Source: Anisakis pegreffii (taxonomy: Eukaryota > Nematoda > Chromadorea > Rhabditida > Anisakidae). From it: a stretch of DNA of 64,000 bases. Where the stretch lies: positions 1 to 64,000 of the forward strand of contig JAPYMA010000023.1 in the NCBI GenBank assembly GCA_035041965.1, written 5' to 3'. Below are positions 46,650 to 59,279 of the stretch, piece by piece. The notes beneath the pieces were generated by a model, which was not told the DNA's origin, ran no database searches, and saw nothing but the letters and a program-made list of their open reading frames with translations. The position numbers were made by a program, and so were the translations under genes. Position 1 is the stretch's first letter. Each line of letters begins with the position of its first letter.

Positions 46650-49600
46650 GATAGGATGGGTAGGTAATTGAATATTCAACGAATGTCACGTGCAAAGATC
46701 CTGATCAGCGGCAAATGATGAGCTGAGTATGGGTTTTGACGAGGCAGTTCGATGTTTATATCTAGCGGATAACCTCAGTGCTTTGGCGGCGTAGACATCC
46801 GTTTCTATTGTGTCAAGATAACTTGTCCTGCCTCGTTCTGCTTGTACTGCATAAGCAGATTAATATCTGGCCACGATTTCTTTCTCCTTGCACTAGATCC
46901 ACCTCTGATTCTGCGGAATGCATCCAAGCTCAACCGTTCTTTATTTTGACTTCTACGCATCTCTCCTATTCTCATTTAGCTGCTGAGATACCCAGACTTT
47001 TTCTATTGAATTAACCTCGGGGAAGACCTGAGGATAAAATGTTGGTTATAACATGCCGCTGAGTTGAGTATCAATGAAATTAGGATTATCCTTGCCGTAT
47101 TACCATCAATATTAATAATGATAAATTCGTTGTAGGTGCTAATGAACTTTTTTGAGGTATCATTGCCAGAGATCCGCTTTTGCGGGTCGCTGGAAACCGT
47201 CAACCGCATAAAAGAGAGCGATACAACGAACAAAAGAAGAAAGTATCTTGGTGAAGAAAATGGAAAGTGCCAACAGGGGAATCATGAAAGCATAGTCGTT
47301 TCCGCTTATTCGGGATCATAAAGAGATGTAGGGTAATTATTGTTTCATCGTTCAAGTAGGTATTTTGGGAAAGGAAATGAATGTAGTCGCAGAATTTTTT
47401 AAGCAAGATTTCAGTAAACTTTCAACTATGTTTCTTCAGCATGTTTCAAACGTTTATTTCAGATTCTCTTGTTAGAGTCAGAGGAAGATCTCGATGGGGT
47501 TTTTATCAGGATGTTGAGGCAAGGATTTGGATTGTTCATATTTTCAGATGAATTCCATTTGAATGGATAGCCGCTGCAGGACGTTGACGTCGTCGCAACT
47601 CCGAATGGGTTCGTATTTTTTGCTTATTAAGATTCTTTTCATCTTTTTATGATTGTTACTGCAGCTACTGCATTGTATATTGTGCTGTTGTTATTAATCT
47701 TTCCGCTTTGTGTCTGTTTCATTATTACTGTCGCACCTAAACAAACTTATTTTCTCGTCTAATCGCGATTAATATTCTGCGAATTTTTCCTTACATTAAA
47801 ACGCTTATCTCTGCACAATATCTGTATACATTGAGCCTGTCAGATCCCATGCCTATCAACCCCGAAACTATACATATCCTCAACGTAAAGCTTCCTCCAG
47901 TCTTTGATCGCTGGTTGCAATTTTCTGAAACTTCACATCTGAATAGTGATACCCCAAAATTTGCATTGAATGTTCCTTAATTTATACTTCAGTTGGGTCA
48001 AACGTTATTATTCGCAGCTTCTGAACTTATAAGGAATTTATCGAATAACCAAGAAAATGTCTCGAACTCGCACAGTGCCAGTTCTCGGATTCTTTCATTC
48101 TTGCATGCGATCTATTTATTGCTTCCATGCACTCAGCGTCTAAAATCAGCTGCATTCCAACTTATGGTAATCCCGCAGATAATCTCATTTACACTTGCGA
48201 GATCCTGAATGTGTGCGCATGGAAATGTTGTATTCTGTAACCCACAATAAGCGAGAAACGCCCAACTTTTACAATATTACGCAATTGCTAGCAGCATTCG
48301 GTTCTTTGTTACTTCGATAACCAGAATTTTCGCTAGTATCTGGCCTTCGTGAATTCAGAACAGCCATCACAGACCCACGCCTCATGTGGATATCAAAATA
48401 TTCCGTCTAAAAGTCAATTTGTTTAACATTATTCAATCATCCTGAGCCCTTAGTCATTTACTAGTTTGAAAAATCTGAACTTCATTTATCAGTTGCTTTT
48501 CCTATTCTACAAATATACATCTGCTGCTTGCTCTCTACGTAATACATTTGGAACTAATTCGCTTTCAAATATTTCTTTTCGAAAAAACATTAATCTTTGC
48601 TCATCTGTTATTCGATGCTGCAAAAATTCTCATCATCATTGAAAAAAATTTTGTGAAAACTGAGAAAAATAAGTTGAGAATTGTGTCTGTATGTGTTATT
48701 CAAGATCTGCGTTGTTATCGATCTCGTTTTGAATAGACCTAATGAGGGCGAGTGTTTCTTCGAATCCACCTTCTAAGGAAACCAAAATTCTCTCGATGGA
48801 ATAAATTTTGTGACGTTTTGAGGATCAAAAAAGTAGGAAGAATGTAATCACATCTGCTTTCGCATTTCCAAGTTACACCTGCGCTGCTTACCAACTCCAG
48901 TTATGCATTTGAAATTAGTCTGAATATTTCTTATCCGGCTATGTTATTGTTTTTTACTGCAGCCTTTGATATCAGAGAGGAACATGATAAAAACTGCTTA
49001 TTGTGATATCTTATGATAGATACTTTAGAGGAACATGGCAAAAAACTGTTTATCAGATCCATTCACATTCGATTTCAATCATGGTTCTCGTTGCGCATGA
49101 ATGCTTGGTTGATGTTTATCATCATTGCTGTCATTTTGCTCCAGCATGGGTAAGGGTCAACTTTTTCGGAGGTGAGGCTTAGAGCCAAAATCCCCATGAA
49201 TCCTCGTCATACGTATTCAGGATGTGTGATGAATTGCTTTAATATCTATACGATCGTGATTTTCAATTTCCGCGTTTTGCATTGTCATATATCCTATTGG
49301 CCCTCATGAAAGACGTTTGAATATCTGATATAGTAATCTACTCTATAGAACTATTCATATAAGCATACACGTAAATATTTTGTTGTTCATTTCGTCATCT
49401 ACATGCACTATACATCAAAACTTTTATTTAAAAATAATCCGAAACTTTTGCGGTTAGGTTCGGAAAATTACTTGCTGCAAAACCTGCCTCTTTGGTGTTC
49501 ATAGATCGTTCCATCCAAATTCTATCTACGATTCACTCTCTTTGCCTTCCCTTGGAATCACACATCAAACTATTTCTCATGCGTGAATCGTATCAGATCC

Positions 49601-51250
49601 CATATATTTGCGTGCTACGTCTTCATGGTTAATTCTGAAAGTTTTGGTTGTTATGTAAAATTTTAAAATTTAAATTATCTGCTCATTACGCGTCATTACA
49701 AACTTTGCGTTCCTTTTCACATTCATTTATGTTCATAAAACCGGCTTTAAGATATCATACATCAACCTGTTTGAATAGCGTTATTCAGTTATCCTGAATA
49801 TTATAATCACATGATCGCATGGAATGATTCATTTGCTTGAAAGAACTCACTCAATTGTATCAGCCGGTTTTTACGATGGAAAAAAGGTGGAAAGAAATCA
49901 GTAGTCCACTTTTCGTGTCTTGTAAATTTACGGGCGCCAAACGCCAACGCCCTCCGACGGCTGTAATTAGTTTGATTATCAAATACGTGAAATATCCTCA
50001 CAATACGTGTGTATTGATCTGCAACATGAGATTACGTCTATCTTCTCTTATATCTTCCACAAATACCAATCACTATTCTATGTTGGGATTCCATCGGCAT
50101 GCCCCCTTCGCCTTTTCAATAAGGTTTCCTTATCGACAGTCTCTGCAGGTAGGCGTATTATGCCACTGTGAAAATTTGAGCATTCTGTTCCGGCAGGAGC
50201 AAATTTGGTATGGTTGTAGCTGTATATATTGGTCTAACTGAGTCTCATTAGCACTGGTAGTACTCGGTTTGAAGCTCATTTAAGTTTATTCTCCGATTTT
50301 TGCCCGGGTTCAGGTTTACGCTTAGGCTTGGTAGAACGTTTACAATTGGTCGTTTGGATATCATCACAGTCGGAACTGTTTGAAACATTTGCTTCTATTG
50401 AATGTAAGTTCCGTGAACTTCAGCATGGAAACTCTGTTGAGTATGTGTTGTCTAATAAAATACTTGGCACTCTGCTACGTTTCGTTGACAGTCAATGCAC
50501 ACAGAGCTAAAAGATCTCTCTTTGATTGATCCGTGTAATGATCTGCGCCATCGAATATTTCTCGTTCCTGTGAATGTACACATAAACGTGTCATTCTGTA
50601 TGCATATTTGCATGTTCCAGACCGTTAACCGATGGAGGTGACGGAGCTCAACGGTCACGTAAGGAGCGACCTCAACGACAAGAAAATATCAACGCACTAA
50701 GGCCGGTCAATTTTTTACTATATTTTTTTGATAAAATATCCTTCTTTTAGCTTCTCTTGGGGCCGTACTGCTGAGATTTTGGACGGCTTAATAATTGATT
50801 TCTCACGTGTATCACAAAATTTTCCAGCTTTATTTAGGAATTATTTGTCGAATTGTGACATAAAGAGTCACTTATTTTTCGATTTCTTTGTTGTCAGATA
50901 CCATGTATGAAAAAAAAACAGGATCATTACCGCGCTTAAATTTGAGTACGTGATTTCATTTTATGCGCTTATAGTAATGAATTTCATTTTCTCGTTTAGG
51001 CTGAATCCAGTCGGGAGAGTGGAAGGAGCCTCCTAATGACGTGACGGTACGGATTCGTGGATGAACGATCGTCGCAGTCTTCTACCAGTAGAAGGTAATT
51101 CTTATCGAATGTTTTGTCATTTGTTTCAGATTTTTTAATGTTTATAAAGTTTTCGTCATTCGCTATTTTACATTTGTTTTCTCTTTCAGAAAGAAATGTT
51201 CAGTAATGAGGGCCTCATTGAAAATGCTAGCGCGTGAGGTTTTGCAACGC
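46650..51250. other. No recognised gene; scattered exon-like pieces
   Basis: Nothing here resembles a known family. Exon-like pieces with good signals include ~47461-47569 (after TTTCAG, open 36 codons to a TAG) and 51001-51098 (after CGTTTAG, containing a short ATG frame MNDRRSLLPVEG before GTAATT). The 134-codon frame at 49837-50241 has no recognisable motif. These could be parts of a long non-coding or fast-evolving transcript, but I cannot link them in phase. Confidence 0.3.
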
Positions 51251-51259
51251 TAACCAAAC

Positions 51260-51487
51260 GGCTCTCTTTAGAGCCAGATCAATCCAATAAACCAAACTTT
51301 GTCTATTGCGATGAAAACCAACAGCGCTCTTTAGAGCCAGTTCAACCCAACGGCTCTCTTTAGAGCCAGATCAATCCAATAAACCAAACTTTGTCTATTT
51401 CGATGAAAACCAACAGCGCTTTTTAGAGCTAGTTCAACCCAACGGCTCTCTTTAGAGCCAATTTGACCCAACCGCTCTCTTTAGAGC
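51260..51487 (+). repeat. Array of six histone-3'-stem-loop-like hairpins
   Basis: Three exact 16-mers GGCTCTCTTTAGAGCC (51260-51275, 51352-51367, 51444-51459) and three variants (51324-51338, 51416-51430, 51474-51487). Each exact copy folds into a 6-bp stem with a 4-nt CTTT loop. The flanks (CCAAAC or CCCAAC before, CAGATC or CAATTT after) also recall the A/C-rich context of the metazoan histone mRNA stem-loop, whose stem is the same and whose usual loop is TTTC. A ~92 bp unit is tandemly repeated, including 'ataaaccaaactttgtctatt'. No histone gene was found in the window. Confidence 0.6.
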
Positions 51488-53330
51488 GATCGTAACTCGG
51501 CAGATTTTTTGGAGACATCGCGAGTGAGTGATCAGTAATACATTATTCCTCGAGCATTGAGAAATACTCTCAGATTTTTCGAGGTGTTGCAGAGTTCATG
51601 TAATGAAAATGCTTTTCTGTGCACGCTTGGTCATTCGCGGTATCCAACAATTCATTTCGAATGATTGACGTGATATAGTCACTTTAAATAATTTTGAATA
51701 AATATTTTCTGTTACAGGGATGTTGTGGTTCTCAACACCGATGCAGAAAAGTTAGCGACAAATACCTGATGGATTCATCGGTTTGTAAATAGTTCTTATC
51801 ATTACATCATAACTTTTTTATTATATAAGACTACTGCTTTGAACAGTTGTCCACTTCATATGATATTATAGCAGCCATACTTATATTCGTTTCATATTCA
51901 ATCTTCTTTCAGTCATTTTATTTTATATTCACTGTATGTATTTTCGTATGCTCCACCTGGATTTTACTAGGGTTACATCTCTATAATGTAATGTGTGTCA
52001 GAAGTCGTTTTCAAATTACAATGTCTAATTCATCCACATTTTGCAAAGATATACATGATGAAGCTGCCATTTTTCAAGACCGTCTTTACTTCTCATGACA
52101 ACGCTCTGTCATTCTCTTTATCTCGTTATTGTTTAGCTTTATTAGACTCCACTTCCGATCAGTTGCCGTTCCCCTCAAAATCATTTCAGATCGACTTTCT
52201 CATTTTTTTCGATGGAAATTGGAAGCTAACATTGCTTATGGCGAGCCGATAAAATGGCTTTCTTCAATTTGGTATTGCGCTTTCCCGCTTGGATGAGGTT
52301 GGAAGAGTAAATGAAACTCTAAACAAGAGTTTCAGTTCCATCAGAATGATATCCTCCTTTATTTGTCTCAGTCTAATCTAAACGAGAGATTCTAGGAAGT
52401 TTCATACTAGACATTGATGCAGCCGGAAGAATTGAAATATTCCGAAACCAGTCTCGTTCGAAGCATATTATTTGGCACCTTTCTCACATTACTTGTTTCT
52501 GTTCGTTCTTCTAAAGTGATATTTCCTTTCAACAAGTGACAGCAACTGTTGTTATATGCTATCATTGACGATTATGACTTTTGCTGGTTGAAGGATTGAC
52601 GATTATGACTTTTGCTGGTTGAATGTATAAGCATTCTCTAGATGAATTCATTTATACATATTGATGATGATAATTCACGTAGCATGCTGATGACCGTCTC
52701 TCTTCAGACACATGATGCGGAGTTTGACGGGATCCGGTGAAGCGGACGGATCATGTAGCAAAACAATGTATGCCTTCGCTTCGTTCTTGCTTTTTATAAT
52801 TCGAGTTCATTCATGTTCCGAAAACACTTAACGAATCATTATGATTTAATCAGGAGTTATGTTAAGATTATTCAGAAGAATAATGAGCAGAAAAATGAAT
52901 AGTAAATAAAGGTAATCTTTGCGTTTATCACCGTAGACGATGCACATCAGTGAAGAAAGAAATTAGAATGTTAGTTGAGAAAGGAACGAAATGCAACAAA
53001 GCAGAAACAGCTTGAAAATATTTTCCAGAAAGTAGTTCTTTATTTGTTGTGATGAAATTATTTCCGTTGAGTTTATCAATCAAATGATTTTATTATGCAG
53101 GTAATAAGTAGGGATCTTTTACATTCAATACTCTTATCATTTGCTTTCTCCGATTCTCATAATTTATTTACAGCGTTAAACGTGGTAATCCCTGGCGGCC
53201 GAATGTCGCAGTAGGCTAATGAGTGAGTAACCGAGATCATTATTTATTTTGGGTTTGAAGTTGATTTCGTTTTGAAAAATTCTTAGCTGTCAGCTGTTTT
53301 CGTTCGCCCTTTACGACCAACCGAAAATAT
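51488..53330. other. No recognised gene; minor repeats
   Basis: A 32-bp direct duplication keyed on 'gattatgacttttgctggtt' lies at ~52568-52623. A perfect 8-bp hairpin (GAAACTCT/AGAGTTTC) lies near 52311-52332. Short exon-like segments after TTTCAG/TTACAG occur near 51719, 52708 and 53175, but they do not join into a recognisable protein. Confidence 0.35.
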
Positions 53331-54600
53331 TGCCAAATTCGGTCATTTACCGATCATAGTAATCCATGTCGAGGGGAGGTTTGCCAAAAATCTCCCTACT
53401 ATCAGAAAAATCCCGAAAATCTTGTAAAATTTGATGCGAAAACAGCTGGCAGGAAATTTTATTAATTTTAGCAGTATGCCAAGCTCTTTGTAAACTATGG
53501 TGAGGTGGACTTTGTCGAAAATTTTCTGATTTTGGTAATTTGCCAAGTCGTCGTAATGTATGTTGTACGGGATGACTTGCCGAAAATTTTGTAGCTTTTG
53601 GCACCATTCCAAGTCTATGTGGTCCATGTGGAAGGGAGAAGTTGTCGAAAACATCGTAAATTTTGGCAATTTGACAATTCCTTGGAAAATAGCTGCAAAG
53701 GTACGATTTGTCGAAAATTTTATCGGTTTGGCAAATTGACAAATCTAAACTCCCTTGGGGCTGTTGAGGCTTGTTGAAAATCTTATTTATTTTGGAATTT
53801 TGCGAAGTACTTGCAGATTGTTGCAGGGGTGGCTTGTCGAGGAATTTGCGAGTTTTGGCAACTTGCCAAACAGATGCAAATTCACGCGCAGGTGCGTTTT
53901 TTCGAAAATTTTACAAATTTTGGCAATCTGCCGAGTTAGATAACCTGAGGTGAAGTTTGTCGAAAATTTTGTTAATTTTGGCTGTTTGCCAGGTCTTTGC
54001 TGACGAGATCGGAGGGGAGCTGTCAAAAATTTGTAAAATTTTGGCAATTTGCCAAGCAAAATAATATGAGGTACGGTTTATCGAAAATTTAGTTAATTTT
54101 GGCAATTTGCCAGGTCCTTGTTCACGAGATTGTGGAGGACCCTGTCGAAAATTTTAAAAATTTTGGCAATTTGCCAAGTAAAATAATATGAGGTGCGGTT
54201 TGTCGAAAATTTAGTTAATTTTGGCAATTTGCCAGGTCCTTGTTCACGAGATTGTGGAGGACCCTGTCGAAAATTTTAAAAATTTTGGCAATTTGCCAAG
54301 TAAAATAATATGAGGTGCGGTTTGTCGAAAATTTAGTTAATTTTGGCAATTTGCCAGGTCCTTGTTCACGAGATAGCGGGCGGCTATGCCGAAAATTTTA
54401 CAAATTTTGGCAATTTGCCAACAAAATAATGTGAGGTGCAATTTACCGAAAATTTTACAAATTTTGGCAACCTGACAAATAGAATATTGTAGGGTGCGGT
54501 TTCTCGAAAATCTCGTTTAATTGGTTGAATCGGCATGTCCTTGTGAACTGTGTTGTGGGAACGCGACTTGCCGAGAATTTTATTCGTTTTGGTTTTTCTT
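53331..54600. repeat. Minisatellite with palindromic core, ~58-64 bp units
   Basis: About 20 units each contain a TTTTGGCAATTTGCCAA-type palindrome and a 'gtcgaaaatttt' block. In 54100-54345 the units alternate in two forms (58 and 64 bp), making a 122-bp higher-order repeat present in two nearly identical copies. That indicates recent amplification. The flanking units are more diverged. All open frames here are repeat translations. Confidence 0.85.
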
Positions 54601-55140
54601 TGTTAATAATTTCACAACAATCGGTGCGATCTTGAACGCTTCAGTACCCTGAACTGATTTGCTCATAAATAAATTTTTTCCTGGACATTCGATTGATTAC
54701 ATCGGTGAACATTCAATTGATTGGTTCATGAAAGTGTAATAAAACATACGTCGAATTCATTGATAAAAGTATAAGAATGAAGAGATGTTAGCGACTATCA
54801 TGAACGAAGCAAGTGGATGCAAGCAAAAACCACCGACAAACACAAACCGTTTCGTCAAAATATATGAGCACAGATCGAAGCATTAAGGACGGTTCGATCC
54901 GAAAATTTACACCATTTTCCAAGAAAAACAAGCCCACATTCCGAACCAAGAAGAAAATAAGTATCCTTGAATAAGTAAGAAAATAAGAATCATTGAATAG
55001 CAATCCGATAATAACAGTCGTTCTCAAACCGAATCGAAAATTGCGAATGTTATTCTGGAGAAAAGACCAATTAACAAAGCATGTTGGAATTCTGTTTTAA
55101 GACAAGATAAGTCCATTCACCGAAATAAATCCGAACAATT
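54601..55140. other. Spacer, no feature seen
   Basis: AT-rich sequence between two repeat arrays. 'attgattacatcggtgaacattc' type words appear once or twice without a clear unit. Confidence 0.35.
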
Positions 55141-57500
55141 CACTTACAAATGTCTGGCTTTACGAAAGCGGTTCTGCTATGGACAGTGTTTATAAGAGAG
55201 TAGCAATGTCAGGATCATAGTTTCAGACTAACGCCCTCACTGGCTTTCTCAAAGAGCGTAGTGGGTTTTTTGAGCGATGAAATTTTCCGGACTTCCCACT
55301 TTCGATAGAGCAAACGTTTTAACGGGCCGTTTTGCTCACTTGAAGCGGTAATGACGATTATCTGAAGACATCTGACGCAGTTGGGACGCTAATTTCAGTT
55401 CGTTGTTTCTGCGTTGATCATTGCAAGTGATAGGTGAATAATGTTAAAATTACCGTTTTCAAACAGACGTTCTCTTCAGCCTTTCCAGGAAGCCCAACAT
55501 AACATCAGTTTCGCCATATTCCCTATATTCGTAAAATCACACGTCATATTCTGGTCGACTTTGCACACTTCAAGTAACATTGATGATTTTCTGAAGATCT
55601 GTCGTACAATTGGGCCGTTCATTTCAATACAACTGCCTTGCTCAATGTGCACAAGAGTTCAGGGAAATCGAGATCATCCTTTTCAAAATACCGTCCTGTA
55701 AAAAGCATAACGGTTCCCTCACAGCCTCGGATAGAGGGTTCTCTTGTTCCGGAAAAGCGTGTGTGTTGTCGAGCGAGTTTGCTTACTCGATTGTGATTTT
55801 GTGACGATTTTCAGCAGACATTTCATACAGTTCAGCCGCACATTTCAATACGTTGCGTCCACGTTGATCGCTGTGAAAAAAGATAGAATAAATACAAAAA
55901 GTTAGAAAAATCAGAACGACAGTTTCCAAACTGACACACTCCTCGAGTTCGCCCACAGATGTTGGTTCACTTACAATTCACTTACAAATGTTTGGCTGCA
56001 CGAAAGCCGTTCTGCTATGGACAGTGTTTATAAGAGAGTAGCAATGTCAAGATCATAGTTTCAGACTAACGCTCTCATTGGCTTCCTCCAAGAGCGTAGT
56101 GGGTTTTTTGAGCGATCGAATTTTCCGGATTTCCCACTTTCGACAGAGCAAACGTCTCAACGGGCGGTTTTGCTCACTTGAAGCGGCAATTACGATTATC
56201 TGAAGCCATTTTACGCAGTTGGGACGCTCATTTCAGTTCGTTGTTTCTGCGTTGATTATTGTAAGTGATAGATAGGTCAATAATATCAAGATCACCGTTT
56301 TCAAACACACATTCCCTTCAGCTTTGCCAGAAAGCGCAATATAACACCAGTTTCTCCACATTCCCTACATCGGAAGATCATGTAACATATTTTCGGTCGA
56401 CTTCGCATACTTCAAGTATTAATGATGATTTTTCACAAGAGTTCAGGGAAATCGAGATTATACTTTTCAAAATATCATCCTGTAAAATCATAATGGCTTC
56501 CTTACCTCATCGGATAGAGGAGATTCTCTTGTTCCGGAAAAGCGTGTGTGTTGTCGAGCGAGTTTGCTAACTCGATTGTGATTTTGTGACGATTTTTGGC
56601 AGACATTTCATACAGTTGAGCCGCACATTTGAATACGTTGCATCCACGTTGATCCCCGTGAAAAAAGATAGAAAAAAATACAAGAAGTTAGAAAATTCAG
56701 AACGATAGTTTTCAAACTAACACACTCCTTGAGTTCGCCCACAGATCTTGGTTTTTTCAGCAATATTCATTGTAGAAGACATGTTAAGGACGATTTTCTG
56801 TTTCAAAGAAGCATACATCTTGTTTATGAGGAGGTATTTCCATAATCCTCAGGAGGTATTCCCCAAATGAACGTATTCAAACTAACACACTCCTTTAGTT
56901 CACCCACAGGCATGATGGCTTGTTTACAGCATTGGCCGTTGTAAATAATAAATCTGTAATTATGATAAGATATCCTCGTAATCCTGATACATATTATCAA
57001 AAAGTAATGTACGTGTCTACTTTTGGAGAAGAATGTGTGTTCTTAGGCGATTTTGCTCATTTCAAATAATAGTGACGGTGTTCTGAAGCCATCTCAAAAG
57101 ACAGCTTCAGAAAACCATCAACAAATGGCTGCTAACTTCACTACATTTTATCTACCTCGTTCAATGTGTAAAAGCCGTTAGGGAAATTGGAATCGTTGTT
57201 TTCGACATATGGTTCTGCTCATCTTTGCCCAGAAGCATGATGGTTTTTTTACAGCACCGGGTTTCCCAGATTCTCTACTTTCAGAGAAGCATACGTGTTG
57301 CGGAACGATTTTGTTCACTTCAAATAATAAAAACGATTTTCTGAACCGAAGCCTCCGTACTAAACGATTCAATCAAATACTGATTTCATCGCTCAAAAAA
57401 ATAAATTTAGGAGAAGATATTTCCATAATCGCGCGTATATGGCCAAGAACGCAGATCTGTGGCAAAGTGGCCATCAGTAAGCTATCACTAAGCTTACAAA
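55141..57500. repeat. Satellite-like array with 838-bp higher-order period
   Basis: 55143 onward and 55981 onward are close copies for most of ~800 bp ('ggttctgctatggacagtgt', 'agcgtagtgggttttttgag', 'gagttcagggaaatcgagat'). Within each, related sub-blocks recur ('ttttcaaac(a/t)(g/a)ac...ctc', 'ttttgctcac', 'gacgattatctgaag'). More diverged sub-blocks run to ~57500. No protein signature. Confidence 0.7.
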
Positions 57501-58930
57501 AAGCCTGATCAACCCCACATCATTTCAGGACGAGGCGGGATGACATATGTGGTCGTCTTAACTGCTAACCTTTAACGGTTTTTTATTACTTTTGCAGAAC
57601 GAATTTTACGAGTAAACTGAACTAGGCTCATTTGAGTTCGTCCAGTTATCAGGTATTGATTATTATTACCGTAATATTATCATTACCAAGTCATCTTCGT
57701 TAATAATTTGTGTACTGTTGCGTATTAACAATTTGTTATCGTTACTATTATTATTATTATTAATATAGTTACCAAATCTACTGAATTTCAGGATCTTAAT
57801 ACTATCATTAACACAGCATCACACAACTCATCCACGTGTTACATTACTCCACACCATGTTCTAATTATTGTGTTTTTTCACCCATGACCACCTTATTCTG
57901 AAAATATTTGAAGTCTTCCTAGCGAATACATCAGCAGTGGTACATTTCGAAAATTTGACTTCCGTTCTTGGTGCAGCTGCACTTTCGAAACCTGTAACCT
58001 CTTGTACTTCCAGCCGAAAATTCTCGAGTTCTGTCGTTAGTAATTAGTTCCGTAACAACGTTGTTCCTCCATCTTCACAAGTTCTCATCAGTCGGATATT
58101 TCTCACACATTCGTTTCACACTTCTTTTCATCAAATTGTGGATGTTTCATCGAACATTCTCGTTCGAAATGTCCCATTTCAATGTCGGAACTGTAAGGTA
58201 ACATCTAGAATGTTTCATTAATTCAAGAATGAATCGAAGGAAAAAACTACTCATTGTAGAGAATGAATTAATGGAGACTGGTAGAGCGAACATCAAATGA
58301 ATCTCCCTCAGTGAATGTAATAAACCACTTTCGGATGGAGTAAATCGAGAAATCAGACAAATTTTCACCGGAAATTTTCAATAAAACTCTTCACTAGAGC
58401 GTGAAAGCCCTGTGAATCCTCCTCAAAGTGGTCTTTCTCGTCCATTTCATCCGTATAAACTTATCCATATTCGAATTGTGTCTAAACATTGTTCCTCCAC
58501 GTTTATAGGTGCCGAATTTTGGTGTTGAATTATCTTTCCACTCAACTGCTTCTTATTTCATCCTGTTACCTCCGTTTATCCAAGTATTGCTCGTTGACTG
58601 AACACCTCACGAAAACTGCGCACTGTCTGAAAAGATCATCTTTTGGCAATCAGATTAATGAATACGAATACTAAAGCAACTTGTTCAAATAGTAGAGTGA
58701 ACATAAATTGAAATGGAAAAATTGGATAGAATTTCAAACTTCGAGATGTCGGTTTTCTCTGAATGTTGTGTTGCTCGAATGTCACCTGACTTTCTTCACC
58801 GAATAATCCAAATTGTTCGTCTTGTTGGTTCATCTTTCGTCCATCCGCCATCCCAAGTTGATTCTCTTCAGAGTGATCGCTCGTCCCTCCATACCTGAAA
58901 TTAAATAATATTAGAAAATGTTGAACGACT
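57501..58930. other. One possible minus-strand exon, otherwise no gene
   Basis: Minus ~58783-58892 after TTTCAG reads a hydrophilic YGGTSDHSEENQLGMADGRK and then a Gln/Glu-rich segment to an AGTCAG|GTGACA donor. It looks coding but I recognise no family and could not link it to neighbours. A T/A-rich microsatellite-like patch lies at 57730-57765. Confidence 0.3.
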
Positions 58931-58949
58931 TATGAGGACGTGAAGACGC

Positions 58950-59275
58950 AATTTTCGTTTTTTTTTGTTTTTTATTTTCTTTTTATTTTGGTTTTTTTTT
59001 TGTTTTATTTTTTTGTTTTTTTCAATTTTTTTCCTTTTTTTGTTTTTTTATTTTTTGTTTTTTTTTATTTTCTGTTTTTTTGTTTTTTGTTTTTTTTATT
59101 TTTTTGTTTTTTTATTTTTTGTTTTTTTTATTTTTTATTTTTTAAAATTTTTTCATGTTTTCTTTTTTATTTTTTTGTCTTTTTATTTTTTAGTTTTGTA
59201 TTTTTTGTTTTTTTTTAATTTTGTTTTTTTATTTTTTTCTTTTTTTGTTTTTCAGTTTTTTTAACATTAATTTTT
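58950..59275 (+). repeat. T-rich low-complexity tract
   Basis: About 320 bases of nearly pure T with scattered G/A/C (tttttgtttttt units). The two long hydrophobic open frames here (Phe-rich) are artefacts of composition. Confidence 0.9.
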
Positions 59276-59279
59276 AAAA

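Noticed and set aside
51260..51487. A histone gene associated with the stem-loops
   Set aside because: I read the flanks in all frames for H2A, H2B, H3, H4 and H1 signatures and found none.
53331..57500. Multiple 60-131-codon open frames
   Set aside because: They repeat with the satellite units and change frame between units, so they are translations of repeat DNA.
58940..59264. Two 92-99-codon Phe-rich open frames resembling membrane proteins
   Set aside because: They translate a T-rich low-complexity tract; any frame through it is open and hydrophobic.
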